A stretch of DNA of 64,000 nucleotides from Anthopleura xanthogrammica. Taxonomy: Eukaryota > Cnidaria > Anthozoa > Actiniaria > Actiniidae. Made by a program: the position numbers and the translations under genes. The notes under the pieces were generated by a model. The model did no database searches. It had not been told where the DNA came from and saw only the letters and a program-made list of their open reading frames with translations. Shown piece by piece: positions 10,273 to 22,200 of the stretch. Where the stretch lies: positions 7,561,966-7,625,965 of the forward strand of contig OZ025217.1 in the NCBI GenBank assembly GCA_964019055.1, given 5' to 3'. Numbering within the stretch: position 1 is the stretch's first letter; each line of letters starts with the position of its first letter.

Positions 10273-13200
10273 CCTAACTTTGTAGCTGCGCATGCGCGGG
10301 CACCAAAACTAGGGGAAAACTGCCGAATTCTCACAAGATAAAAGTGACCATGTATGGGTAGAATCGTGCCAGCAATCCATTTCCGTGATCAAAATTGGCA
10401 AATTCCAAAATCGTAAAGTGCCTTTCTTTGTAGCTTCACATGCGCGGGCACCAAAACTAGGGGAAGACTGCCGAATTTTCACAAGATAAACGTGACCATG
10501 TATAGGTGGAATCGTGCCAGCAATCCATTTCCGTGATCAAAATTGAGAAATTCCAAAATCGTAAAGTGCCTAACTTTGTAGCTGCACATGCGCGGGCACC
10601 AAAACTAGGGGAAGACTGCCGAATTTTCACAAGATAAACGTGACCTTGTATAGGTAGAATCATGCCAGCAATCCATTTCCGTGACCAAAATTGGCAAATT
10701 CCAAAATCGTAAAGTGCCTAACTTTTAAGCCGCGCATGCGAGGGCACCAAAACTAGCGGAAGACTACCGAATTTTCACAAGATAAACATGACCTTGTATA
10801 GGTAGAATCATGCCAGCAATCCATTTCCGTGATCAAAATTGGCAAATTCCAAAATCGTAAAGTGCCTAACTTTGAAGCCGCGCATGCGTGGGCACCAAAA
10901 CTAGGGGAAGACTGCCGAATTTTCAAAAGATAAACGTGACCTTGTATAGGTAGAATCATGCCAGCAATCCATTTCCGTGATCAAAATTGGCAAATTTTAA
11001 AATCGTAAAGTGCCTAACTTTGAAGCTGCGCATGCGTGGGCACCAAAACTAGGGGAAGACTGCCAAATTTTCACAAGATAAACGTGACCTTGTATAGGTA
11101 GAATCGTGCGAGCAATCCATTTCCGTGATCAAAATTGGCTAATTCCAAAATCGTAAAGTGCCTAACTTTGAAGCTGCGCATGCGCGGGCACCAAAACTAG
11201 GGGAAAACTGCCGAATTCTCACAAGATAAAAGTGACCATGTATGGGTAGAATCGTGCCAGCAATCCATTTCCGTGATCAAAATTGGCTAATTCCAAAATC
11301 GTAAAGTGCCTAACTTTGAAGCTGCGCATGCGCGGGCACCAAAACTAGGGGAAAACTGCCGAATTCTCACAAGATAAAAGTGACCATGTATGGGTAGAAT
11401 CGTGCCAGCAATCCATTTCCGTGATCAAAATTGGCAAATTCCAAAATCGTAAAGTGCCTATCTTTGTAGCTTCACATGCGCGGGCACCAAAACTAGGGGA
11501 AGACTGCCGAATTTTCACAAGATAAACGTGACCATGTATGGGTGGAATCGTGCCAGCAATCCATTTCCGTGATCAAAATTGAGAAATTCCAAAATCGTAA
11601 AGTGCCTAACTTTGTAGCTGCACATGCGCGGGCACCAAAACTAGTGGAAGACTACCGAATTTTCACAAGATAAACGTGACCTTGTATAGGTAGAATCATG
11701 CCAGCAATCCATTTCCGTGACCAAAATTGGCAAATTCCAAAATCGTAAAGTGCCTAACTTTTAAGCCGCGCATGCGCGGGCACCAAAACTAGCGGAAGAC
11801 TACCGAATTTTCACAAGATAAACATGACCTTGTATAGGTAGAATCATGCCAGCAATCCATTTCCCTGTTCAAAATTGGCAAATTCCAAAATCGTAAAGTG
11901 CCTAACTTTGAAGCCGCGCATGCGTGGGCACCAAAACTAGGGGAAGACTGCCGAATTTTCACAAGATAAACGTGACCATGTATGGGTAGAATAATGCGAG
12001 CAATCCATTTCCCTATTCAAAATTGGCAAATTCCAAAATCGTAAAGTGCCTAACTTTGAAGCCGCGCATGCACGGGCACCAAAACTAGGGGAAGACTGCC
12101 GAATTCTCACAAGATAAAAGTGACCATGTATGGGTAGAATCGTGCCAGCAATCCATTTCCCTGATAAAAATTGGCAAATTCCAAAATCGTAAAGTGCCTA
12201 ACTTTGAAGCCGCGCATGCGCGGGCACCAAAACTAGGAGAAGACTGCCGAATTCTCACAAGATAAAAGTGACCATGTATGGCTAGAATCGTGCTAGCAAT
12301 CCATTTCCCTGATAAAAATTGGCAAATTCCAAAATCGTAAAGTGCCTAACTTTGTAGCTGCGCATGCGCGGGCACCAAAACTAGGGGAAAACTGCCGAAT
12401 TCTCACAAGATAAAAGTGACCATGTATGGGTAGAATCGTGCCAGCAATCCATTTCCGTGATCAAAATTGGCAAATTCCAAAATCGTAAAGTGCCTTTCTT
12501 TGTAGCTTCACATGCGCGGGCACCAAAACTAGGGGAAGACTGCCGAATTTTCACAAGATAAACGTGACCATGTATAGGTGGAATCGTGCCAGCAATCCAT
12601 TTCCGTGATCAAAATTGAGAAATTCCAAAATCGTAAAGTGCCTAACTTTGTAGCTGCACATGCGCGGGCACCAAAACTAGGGGAAGACTGCCGAATTTTC
12701 ACAAGATAAACGTGACCTTGTATAGGTAGAATCATGCCAGCAATCCATTTCCGTGACCAAAATTGGCAAATTCCAAAATCGTAAAGTGCCTAACTTTTAA
12801 GCCGCGCATGCGAGGGCACCAAAACTAGCGGAAGACTACCGAATTTTCACAAGATAAACATGACCTTGTATAGGTAGAATCATGCCAGCAATCCATTTCC
12901 GTGATCAAAATTGGCAAATTCCAAAATCGTAAAGTGCCTAACTTTGAAGCCGCGCATGCGTGGGCACCAAAACTAGGGGAAGACTGCCGAATTTTCAAAA
13001 GATAAACGTGACCTTGTATAGGTAGAATCATGCCAGCAATCCATTTCCGTGATCAAAATTGGCAAATTTTAAAATCGTAAAGTGCCTAACTTTGAAGCTG
13101 CGCATGCGTGGGCACCAAAACTAGGGGAAGACTGCCAAATTTTCACAAGATAAACGTGACCTTGTATAGGTAGAATCGTGCGAGCAATCCATTTCCGTGA

Positions 13201-14416
13201 TCAAAATTGGCTAATTCCAAAATCGTAAAGTGCCTAACTTTGAAGCTGCGCATGCGCGGGCACCAAAACTAGGGGAAAACTGCCGAATTCTCACAAGATA
13301 AAAGTGACCATGTATGGGTAGAATCGTGCCAGCAATCCATTTCCGTGATCAAAATTGGCTAATTCCAAAATCGTAAAGTGCCTAACTTTGAAGCTGCGCA
13401 TGCGCGGGCACCAAAACTAGGGGAAAACTGCCGAATTCTCACAAGATAAAAGTGACCATGTATGGGTAGAATCGTGCCAGCAATCCATTTCCGTGATCAA
13501 AATTGGCAAATTCCAAAATCGTAAAGTGCCTATCTTTGTAGCTTCACATGCGCGGGCACCAAAACTAGGGGAAGACTGCCGAATTTTCACAAGATAAACG
13601 TGACCATGTATGGGTGGAATCGTGCCAGCAATCCATTTCCGTGATCAAAATTGAGAAATTCCAAAATCGTAAAGTGCCTAACTTTGTAGCTGCACATGCG
13701 CGGGCACCAAAACTAGTGGAAGACTACCGAATTTTCACAAGATAAACGTGACCTTGTATAGGTAGAATCATGCCAGCAATCCATTTCCGTGACCAAAATT
13801 GGCAAATTCCAAAATCGTAAAGTGCCTAACTTTTAAGCCGCGCATGCGCGGGCACCAAAACTAGCGGAAGACTACCGAATTTTCACAAGATAAACATGAC
13901 CTTGTATAGGTAGAATCATGCCAGCAATCCATTTCCCTGTTCAAAATTGGCAAATTCCAAAATCGTAAAGTGCCTAACTTTGAAGCCGCGCATGCGTGGG
14001 CACCAAAACTAGGGGAAGACTGCCGAATTTTCACAAGATAAACGTGACCATGTATGGGTAGAATAATGCGAGCAATCCATTTCCCTATTCAAAATTGGCA
14101 AATTCCAAAATCGTAAAGTGCCTAACTTTGAAGCCGCGCATGCACGGGCACCAAAACTAGGGGAAGACTGCCGAATTCTCACAAGATAAAAGTGACCATG
14201 TATGGGTAGAATCGTGCCAGCAATCCATTTCCCTGATAAAAATTGGCAAATTCCAAAATCGTAAAGTGCCTAACTTTGAAGCCGCGCATGCGCGGGCACC
14301 AAAACTAGGAGAAGACTGCCGAATTCTCACAAGATAAAAGTGACCATGTATGGCTAGAATCGTGCTAGCAATCCATTTCCCTGATAAAAATTGGCAAATT
14401 CCAAAATCGTAAAGTG
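10273..14416 (-). repeat. 2072-bp (14-mer) HOR, two tandem copies
   Basis: Copies are at about 10273-12344 and 12345-14416. Every private variant I checked recurs at +2072: GTGCCTTTCTTTGTAGC, the TTTTAAAATCG variant, AGTGGAAGACTACC, the CCCTGTTC and CCCTATTC forms, GCATGCACGGGC, and TATGGCTAGAATCGTGCTAGC. I saw no clear difference between the two copies, so the duplication is either very recent or an assembly duplication. Flanking monomers are different, which fixes the edges to within about 50 bp. Confidence 0.92.
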
Positions 14417-14639
14417 CCTAACTTTGAAGCTGCGCATGCGTGGGCACCATAACTAGGGGAAGACTGCCGAATTTTCACAAGATAAACGTGACCATGTATG
14501 GGTGGAATCGTGCCTGCAATCCATTTTCGTTATCAAAATTGAGAAATTCCAAAATCGTAAAGTGCCTATCTTTGTAGCTGCGCATGCGCGGGCAAGAAAA
14601 CTAGGGGAAGACTGCCAAATTTTCACAAGATAAACGTGA

Positions 14640-16790
14640 CCATGTATGGGTGGAATCGTGCCAGCAATTAATTTCCGTGATCAAAATTGAGAAATTCCCA
14701 AATCGTAAAGTGCCTATGTTTGTAGCAGCGCATGCGCGGGCACCAAAACTAGGGGAAGACTGCCGAATTTTCACAAGATAAACGTGACCATGTATGGGTA
14801 GAATCGTGCCAGTATTCCATTTCCGTGATCAAAATTGGCAAATTCCAAAATCGTAAAGTGCCTCTCTTTGTAGCTGCGCATGCGCGGGCACCAAAACTAG
14901 GGGAAGACTGCAGAGATTTAACAAGATAAACGTGACCATGTATAGGTAGAATCGTGCCAGCAATCCATTTCCGTTATCAAAATTTAGAAATTCCAAAATC
15001 GTAAAGTGCCTAACTTTGAAGCTGCGCATGCGCGGGCACGAAAACTAGGGGAAGACTGCCGAATTTTCACAAGAAAAACGTGACCATGTATGGGTGGAAT
15101 CGTGCCAGTAATCCTTTTCCGTTATCAAAATTGGCAAATTCCAAAATCGTAAAGTGCCTCTCTTTGTAGCTGCGCATGCGCGGGCACCAAAACTAGGGGA
15201 AGACTGCCGAATTTTCACAAGAAAAACGTGACCATGTATGGGTGGAATCGTGCCAGTAATCCATTTCCGTGATCAAAATTGGCAAATTCCAAAATCGTAA
15301 AGTGCCTATCTTTGAAGCCGCGCATGCGCGGGCACCAAAACTAGGGGAAGACTCTCGAATTTTCACAAGATAAACGTGACCTTGTATAGGTAGAATCATG
15401 CCAGCAATCCATTTCCGTGATCAAAATTGGCAAATTCCAAAATCGTAAAGTGCCTATCTTTGAAGCCGCGCATGAGCGGGCACCAAAACTAGGGGAAGAC
15501 TGCCGAATTTTCACAAGATAAACGTGACCATGTATAAGTAGAATCGTCTTAGCAATCCATTTCCGTTATCAAAATTGGCAAATTCCAAAATCGTAAAGTG
15601 CCTATCTTTGTAGCTGCGCATGCGCGGGCACCAAAACTAGGGGAAGAGTGCCGAATTTTCACAAGATAAACGTGACCATGTATGGGTGGAATCGTGCCAG
15701 CAATCTATTTCCGTGATCAAAATTGAGAAATTCCAAAATCGTTAAGTGCCTAACTTTGAAGCCGCGCATGCGCGGGCACCAAAACTAGGAGAAGACTGCC
15801 GAATTCTTACAAGATAAACGTGACCGTGTATGGGTAGAATCGTACCAGCAATCTATTTCCTTGATCAAATTTGGCAAATTCCAAAATCGTAAAGTGCCTA
15901 TCTTTGATGCCGCGCATGCGCGGGCACCAAAACTAGGGGAAGACTGCCAAGTTTTCACAAGATAAACGTGACCATGTATGGGTGGAATCGTGCCAGCAAT
16001 TAATTTCCGTGTTCAAAATTGAGAAATTCCCAAATCGTAAAGTGCCTATCTTTGTAACAGCGCATGCGCGGGCACAAAAACTAGGGGAAGACTGCCGAAT
16101 TTTCACAAGATAAACGTGACCATGTATGGGTAGAATCGTGCCAGTAATCCATTTCCGTGATCAAAATTGGCAAATTCCAAAATCGTAAAGTGCCTCTCTT
16201 TGTAGCTGCGCATGCGCGGGCACCAAAACTAGGGGAAGACTGCAGAGATTTAACAAGATAAACGTGACCATGTATAGGTAGAATCGTGCCAGCAATCCAT
16301 TTCCGTTATCAAAATTTAGAAATTCCAAAATCGTAAAGTGCCTAACTTTGAAGCTGCTCATGCGCAGGCACCAAAACTAGGGGAAGAAAGCCGAATTTTC
16401 ACAAGATAAACGTGACCATGTATGGGTAGAATCGTGCCAGCAATCCATTTCCGTGATCAAAATTGGCAAATTCCAAAATAGTAAAGTGCCTCTCCTTTTA
16501 GCTGCGCATGCGCGGGCACCAAAACTAGGGGAAGACTGCCGAATTTTCACAAGAAAAACGTGACCATGTATGGTTGGAATCGTGCCAGTAATCCTTTTCC
16601 GTTATCAAAATTGGCAAATTCCAAAATCGTAAAGTGCCTCTCTTTGTAGCTGCGCATGCGCGGGCACCAAAACTAGGGGAAGACTGCCGAATTTTCACAA
16701 GAAAAACGTGACCATGTATGGGTGGAATCGTGCCAGTAATCCATTTCCGTGATCAAAATTGGCAAATTCCAAAATCGTAAAGTGCCTATC
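14640..16790 (-). repeat. Divergent satellite B segment repeated at 1332 then 1480 bp
   Basis: Variants including AATTAATTTCCGTG, CTGCAGAGATTTAACAAG and the AATTTAGAAATTCC form recur 1332 bp (9 monomers) apart. AGTAATCCTTTTCCG recurs 1480 bp (10 monomers) apart, at 15107 and 16587. One copy has therefore gained or lost a monomer between these markers. Copies differ by several substitutions, so this duplication is older than the one at 10273-14416. Confidence 0.75.
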
Positions 16791-17315
16791 TTTGTAGCCG
16801 CGCATGCGCGGGCACCAAAACTAGAGGAAGACTGCCGAATTCTTACAAGATAAACGTGACCGTGTATGGGTAGAATCGTACCAGCAATCTATTTCCTTGA
16901 TCAAAATTGGCAAATTCCAAAATCGTAAAGTGCCTATCTTTGATGCCGCGCATGCGCGGGCACCAAAACTAGGGGAAGACTGCCAAATTTTCACAAGATA
17001 AACGTGACCATGTATGGGTGGAATCGTGCCAGCAATTAATTTCCGTGATCAAAATTGAGAAATTCCCAAATCGTAAAGTGCCTATCTTTGTAGCAGCGCA
17101 TGCGCGGGCACCAAAACTAGGGGAAGACTGCCGAATTTTCACAAGATAAACGTGACCATGTATAGGTAGAATCCTGCCAGCATTCCATTTCCGTGATCAA
17201 AATTGGCAAATTAGAAAATCGTAAAGTGCCTAACTTTGTAGCTGCGCATGCGCGGGCACCAAAACTAGGGGAAGACTGCCGAATTTTCACAAGATAAACG
17301 TGACCATGTATAGGT

Positions 17316-17325
17316 CAAGATATAG
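17316..17325. other. Orientation switch point between satellite B arms
   Basis: To the left, the array reads in left-arm orientation up to GTATAGGT (ending 17315). To the right, from ATTTTGGAATTTGCC (17326), every monomer is the reverse complement. The ten intervening bases, CAAGATATAG, do not fit either monomer phase. The monomer is cut at different places on the two sides, so this is not a simple symmetric palindrome. The arms face each other as inverted repeats. Confidence 0.9.
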
Positions 17326-17439
17326 ATTTTGGAATTTGCCAATTTTGATCACGGAAATGGATTGCTGGCACGATTCTACCCATACATGGTCACGTTTATC
17401 TTGTGAAAATTCGGCAGTCTTCCCCTAGATTTGGTGCCC

Positions 17440-17449
17440 GCGCATGCGC
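17440..17449. repeat. Representative satellite B palindrome GCGCATGCGC, right arm
   Basis: Perfect 10-bp palindrome, part of an alternating pyrimidine-purine run, CGCGCATGCGCA. It recurs every 148 bp through the right arm. Common variants GCGCATGTGCAC, GCGCATGTACAC and GCACATGCGC keep the alternation. GCGCATACCAGC (near 19806, 21582, 22765 and 23948) breaks it. Confidence 0.9.
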
Positions 17450-19208
17450 AGCTACAAAGATAGGCACTTTACGATTTTGGAATTTCTCAATTTTGATCAC
17501 GGAAATGGATTACTGGCACGATTCCACCCATACATGGTCACGTTTATCTTGTGAAAATTCGGCAGTCTTCCCCTGTTTTTTTTGCCCACGCATGCGCAGC
17601 TATAAAGTTAGGAACTTTACGATTTTGGAATTTGCCAATTTTGATCACGGAAATGGATTGCTGGCACGATTCTACTTATCTATGGTCACATTTATCTTGT
17701 GAAAATTCGGCAGTCTTCCCCTAGTTTTGGTGCCCGCGCATGTGCAGCTACAAAGTTAGGCAATTTACGATTTTGGAATTTCTCAATTTTGATCACGGTA
17801 ATGGATTACTGGCACGATTCTACCCATACATGGTCACGTTTATCTTGTGAAAATTCGGCAGTCTTCCCCTAGTTTTGGTGCCCGCGCATGCGCAGCTACA
17901 AAGATAGGCACTTTACGATTTTGGAATTTGCCAATTTTGATCACGGAAATGGATTGCTGGCACGATTCTACCCATACATGGTCACGTTTATATTGTGAGA
18001 ATTCGGCAGTCTTCCCTTAGTTTTGGTGCCCGCGCATGCGCGGCTTCAAAGTAAGACACTTTACGATTTTGGAATTTGCCAATTTTGATCACGGAAATGG
18101 ATTGCTGGCACGATTCTACTTATATATGGTCACGTTTATCTTGTGAAAATTCGGCAGTCTTCCCCTAGTTTTGGTTCCCGCGCATGCGCAGCTACAAAGA
18201 TAGGCACTTTACGATTTTAAAATTTCTCAATTTTGAAAGGAAATGGATTACTGGCACGATTCCACCCATACATGGTCACGTTTATCTTGTGAGAATTCGG
18301 CAGTCTTCCCTTAGTTTTGGTGCCCGCGCATGTGCGGCTACAAAGATAGGCACTTTACGATTTTGGAATTTGCCAATTTTGATCACGGAAATGGATTGCT
18401 GTTACGATTCTACCTATTTATGGTCACGTTTATCTTGTGAAAATTCGGCAGTCTTCCCCTAGTTTTGGTGCCCGCGCATGCGCAGCCACAAAGATAGGCA
18501 CTTTACAATTTTGGAATTTTGCAATTTTGATCACGGAAATGGATTGCTGGCACGATTCTACCCATACATGGCCACGTTTATCTTGTGAGAATTCGGCAGT
18601 CTTCCCTTAGTTTTGGTGCCAGCGCATGCGCGGCTTCAAAGTTAGGCACATTACGATTTTGTAATTTGCAAATTTTGATCACGGAAATGGATTGCTGGCA
18701 CGATTCTACCTATACATGGTCACTTTTATCTTGTGACAATTCGGCAGTCTTCCCCTAGTTTTGGTGCCCGCGCATGCGCAGCTACAAAGTTAGGCACTTT
18801 ACGATTTTGGAATTTGCCAATTTTGATCACGGAAATGGATTGCTGGCACGATTCTACCTATACATGGTCACGTTTATCTTGTAAAAATTCGGCAGTCTTC
18901 CCCTAGTTTTGGTGCCCGCGCATGCGCAGCTACAAAGATAGGCACTTTACGATTTTGGAATTTCTCAATTTTGATCACGGAAATAGATTGCTGGCACGAT
19001 TTTACCTTTACATGGTCACGTTTATCTTGTGAAAATTCGGCAGTCTTCCCCTAGTTTTGGTGCCCGCGCATGCGCAGCTACAAAGATAGGCACTTTACGA
19101 TTTTGGAATTTGCCAATTTTGATCACGGAAATGGATTGCTGGCACGATTCTACCTATACCTGGTCACGTTTATCTTGTGAAAATTCGGCAGTCTTCCCCT
19201 AGTTTTGG

Positions 19209-22200
19209 TGCCCGCGCATGCGCAGCTACAAAGTTAGGCACTTTACGATTTTGGAATTTGCCAATTTTGCTCACGGAAATGGATTGCTGGCACGATTTTA
19301 CCTTTACATGGTCACGTTTATCTTGTGAAAATTCGGCAGTCTTCCCCTAGTTTTGGTGCCCGCGCATGCGCAGCTACAAAGATAGGCACTTTACGATTTT
19401 GGAATTTGCCAATTTTGATCACGGAAATGGATTGCTGGCACGATTCTACCTATACCTGGTCACGTTTATCTTGTGAAAATTCGGCAGTCTTCCCCTAGTT
19501 TTGGTGCCCGCGCATGCGCAGCTACAAAGTTAGGCACTTTACGATTTTGGAATTTGCCAATTTTGATCACGGAAATGGATTGCTGGCACGATTCCACCTA
19601 TACATGGTCACGTTTATCTTGTGAAAATTCGGCAGTCTTCCCCTAGTTTTGGTGCCCGCGCATGCGCAGCTACAAAGATAAGCACTTTACGATTTTGGAA
19701 TTTCTCAATTTTGATCACGGAAATGGATTACTGGCACGATTCCACCCATACATGGTCACGTTTATCTTGTGAAAATTCGGCAGTCTTCCCCTAGTTTTGG
19801 TGACCGCGCATACCAGCTACAAAGATAGGCACTTTACGATTTTGGAATTTGCCAATTTTGATCACGGAAATGGATTGCTGGCACGATTCTACCTATACAT
19901 GGTCACGTTTATCTTGTGAAAATTCGGCAGTCTTCCCCTAGTCTTGGTGCCCGCGCATGCGCAGCTACAAAGATAAGCACTTTACGATTTTGGAATTTCT
20001 CAATTTTGATCACGGAAATGGATTACTGGCACGTTTCCACCCATACGTGGTCACGTTTATCTTGTGAAAATTCGGCAGTCTTCCCCTAGTTTTGGTGACC
20101 GCGCATGCGCAGCTACAAAGATAGGCATTTTACGATTTTGGAATTTGTCAATTTTGATCACGGAAATGCATTGCTGGCACGATTCTACCTATACATGGTC
20201 ACGCTTATCTTGTGAAAATTCGGCAGTCTTCCCCTAGTTTTGGTGCCCGCGCATGCGCAGCTAATAAGATAGGCACTTAACGATTTTGGAATTTGTCAAT
20301 TCTGATCACGGAAATGGATTGCTGGCACGATTCTACCTATACATGGTCACGTTTATCTTGTGAAAATTCGGCAGTCTTCCCCTAGTTTTGGTGCCCGCGC
20401 ATGCGCAGCTACAAAGATAAGCACTTTACGATTTTGGAATTTCTCAATTTTGATCACGGAAATTGATTACTGGCACGATTCCACCCATACATGGTTACGT
20501 TTATCTTGTGAAAATTCGGCAGTCTTCCCCTAGTTTTGGTGACCGCGCATGCGCAGCTACAAAGATAGGCACTTTACGATTTTGGAATTTGTCAATTTTG
20601 ATCACGGAAATGGATTGCTGGCACGATTCTACCTATACATGGTCACGTTTATCTTGTGAACATTCGGCAGTCTTCCCCTAGTTTTGGTGCCCGCGCATGC
20701 GCAGCTACAAAGAGAGGCACTTTACGATTTTGAAATTTGCCAATTTTGATCACGGAAATGGATTGCTGGCACGATTCTACCTATACCTGGTCACGTTTAT
20801 CTTGTGAAAATTCGGCAGTCTTCCCCTAGTTTTGGTGCCCGCGCATGCGCAGCTACAAAATTAAGCACTTTACGATTTTGGAATTTCTCAATTTTGATCG
20901 CGGAAATGGATTACTGGCACGATTCCACCCATACATGGTCACGTTTATCTTGTGAAAATTCGGCAGTCTTCCCCTAGTTTTGGTGCCCGCGCATGCGCAG
21001 CTAAAAAGATAGGCACTTTACGATTTTGGAATTTGCCAATTTTGATCACGGAAATGGATTGCTGGCACGATTCTACCTATACCTGGTCACGTTTATCTTG
21101 TGAAAATTCGGCAGTCTTCCCCTAGTTTTGGTGCCCGCGCATGCGCAGCTACAAAGTTAGGCACTTTACGATTTTGGAATTTGCCAATTTTGATCACGGA
21201 AATGGATTGCTGGCACGATTCTACCTATACCTGGTCACGTTTATCTTGTGAAAATTCGGCAGTCTTCCCCTAGTTTTGGTGCCCGCGCATGCGCAGCTAC
21301 AAAGTTAGGCACTTTACGATTTTGGAATTTGCCAATTTTGATCACGGAAATGGATTGCTGGCACGATTCCACCTATACATGGTCACGTTTATCTTGTGAA
21401 AATTCGGCAGTCTTCCCCTAGTTTTGGTGCCCGCGCATGCGCAGCTACAAAGATAAGCACTTTACGATTTTGGAATTTCTCAATTTTGATCACGGAAATG
21501 GATTACTGGCACGATTCCACCCATACATGGTCACGTTTATCTTGTGAAAATTCGGCAGTCTTCCCCTAGTTTTGGTGACCGCGCATACCAGCTACAAAGA
21601 TAGGCACTTTACGATTTTGGAATTTGCCAATTTTGATCACGGAAATGGATTGCTGGCACGATTCTACCTATACATGGTCACGTTTATCTTGTGAAAATTC
21701 GGCAGTCTTCCCCTAGTCTTGGTGCCCGCGCATGCGCAGCTACAAAGATAAGCACTTTACGATTTTGGAATTTCTCAATTTTGATCACGGAAATGGATTA
21801 CTGGCACGTTTCCACCCATACGTGGTCACGTTTATCTTGTGAAAATTCGGCAGTCTTCCCCTAGTTTTGGTGACCGCGCATGCGCAGCTACAAAGATAGG
21901 CATTTTACGATTTTGGAATTTGTCAATTTTGATCACGGAAATGCATTGCTGGCACGATTCTACCTATACATGGTCACGCTTATCTTGTGAAAATTCGGCA
22001 GTCTTCCCCTAGTTTTGGTGCCCGCGCATGCGCAGCTAATAAGATAGGCACTTAACGATTTTGGAATTTGTCAATTCTGATCACGGAAATGGATTGCTGG
22101 CACGATTCTACCTATACATGGTCACGTTTATCTTGTGAAAATTCGGCAGTCTTCCCCTAGTTTTGGTGCCCGCGCATGCGCAGCTACAAAGTTAGGCACT

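Larger units (their letters stand above)
5987..17315 (-). repeat. Satellite B array, left arm, ~76 monomers of 148 bp
   Basis: Head-to-tail 148-bp monomers containing, on the + strand, GCGCATGCGCGGGCACC, ACTAGGGGAAGACTGCC, CAAGATAAACGTGACC, AATCCATTTCCGTGATC and CCAAAATCGTAAAGTGCC in that order. The strand is given as minus because the larger right arm carries the reverse complement. Monomers are heterogeneous: GAAGCCG/GAAGCTG/GTAGCTG, TTTTCACAAG/TTCTCACAAG, and 147-bp forms with TGTAGGGTGG (7545, 7987, 9023). Since 148 is one more than a multiple of three, each monomer shifts frame and no long open frame is possible. I do not recognise the family. Confidence 0.97.

Noticed and set aside
17000..17640. 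Inversion junction as a perfect palindrome or hairpin transposon end
   Set aside because: The arms are cut at different places in the monomer with a 10-bp filler, and monomers near the junction differ between arms, so there is no symmetric inverted repeat or target duplication.
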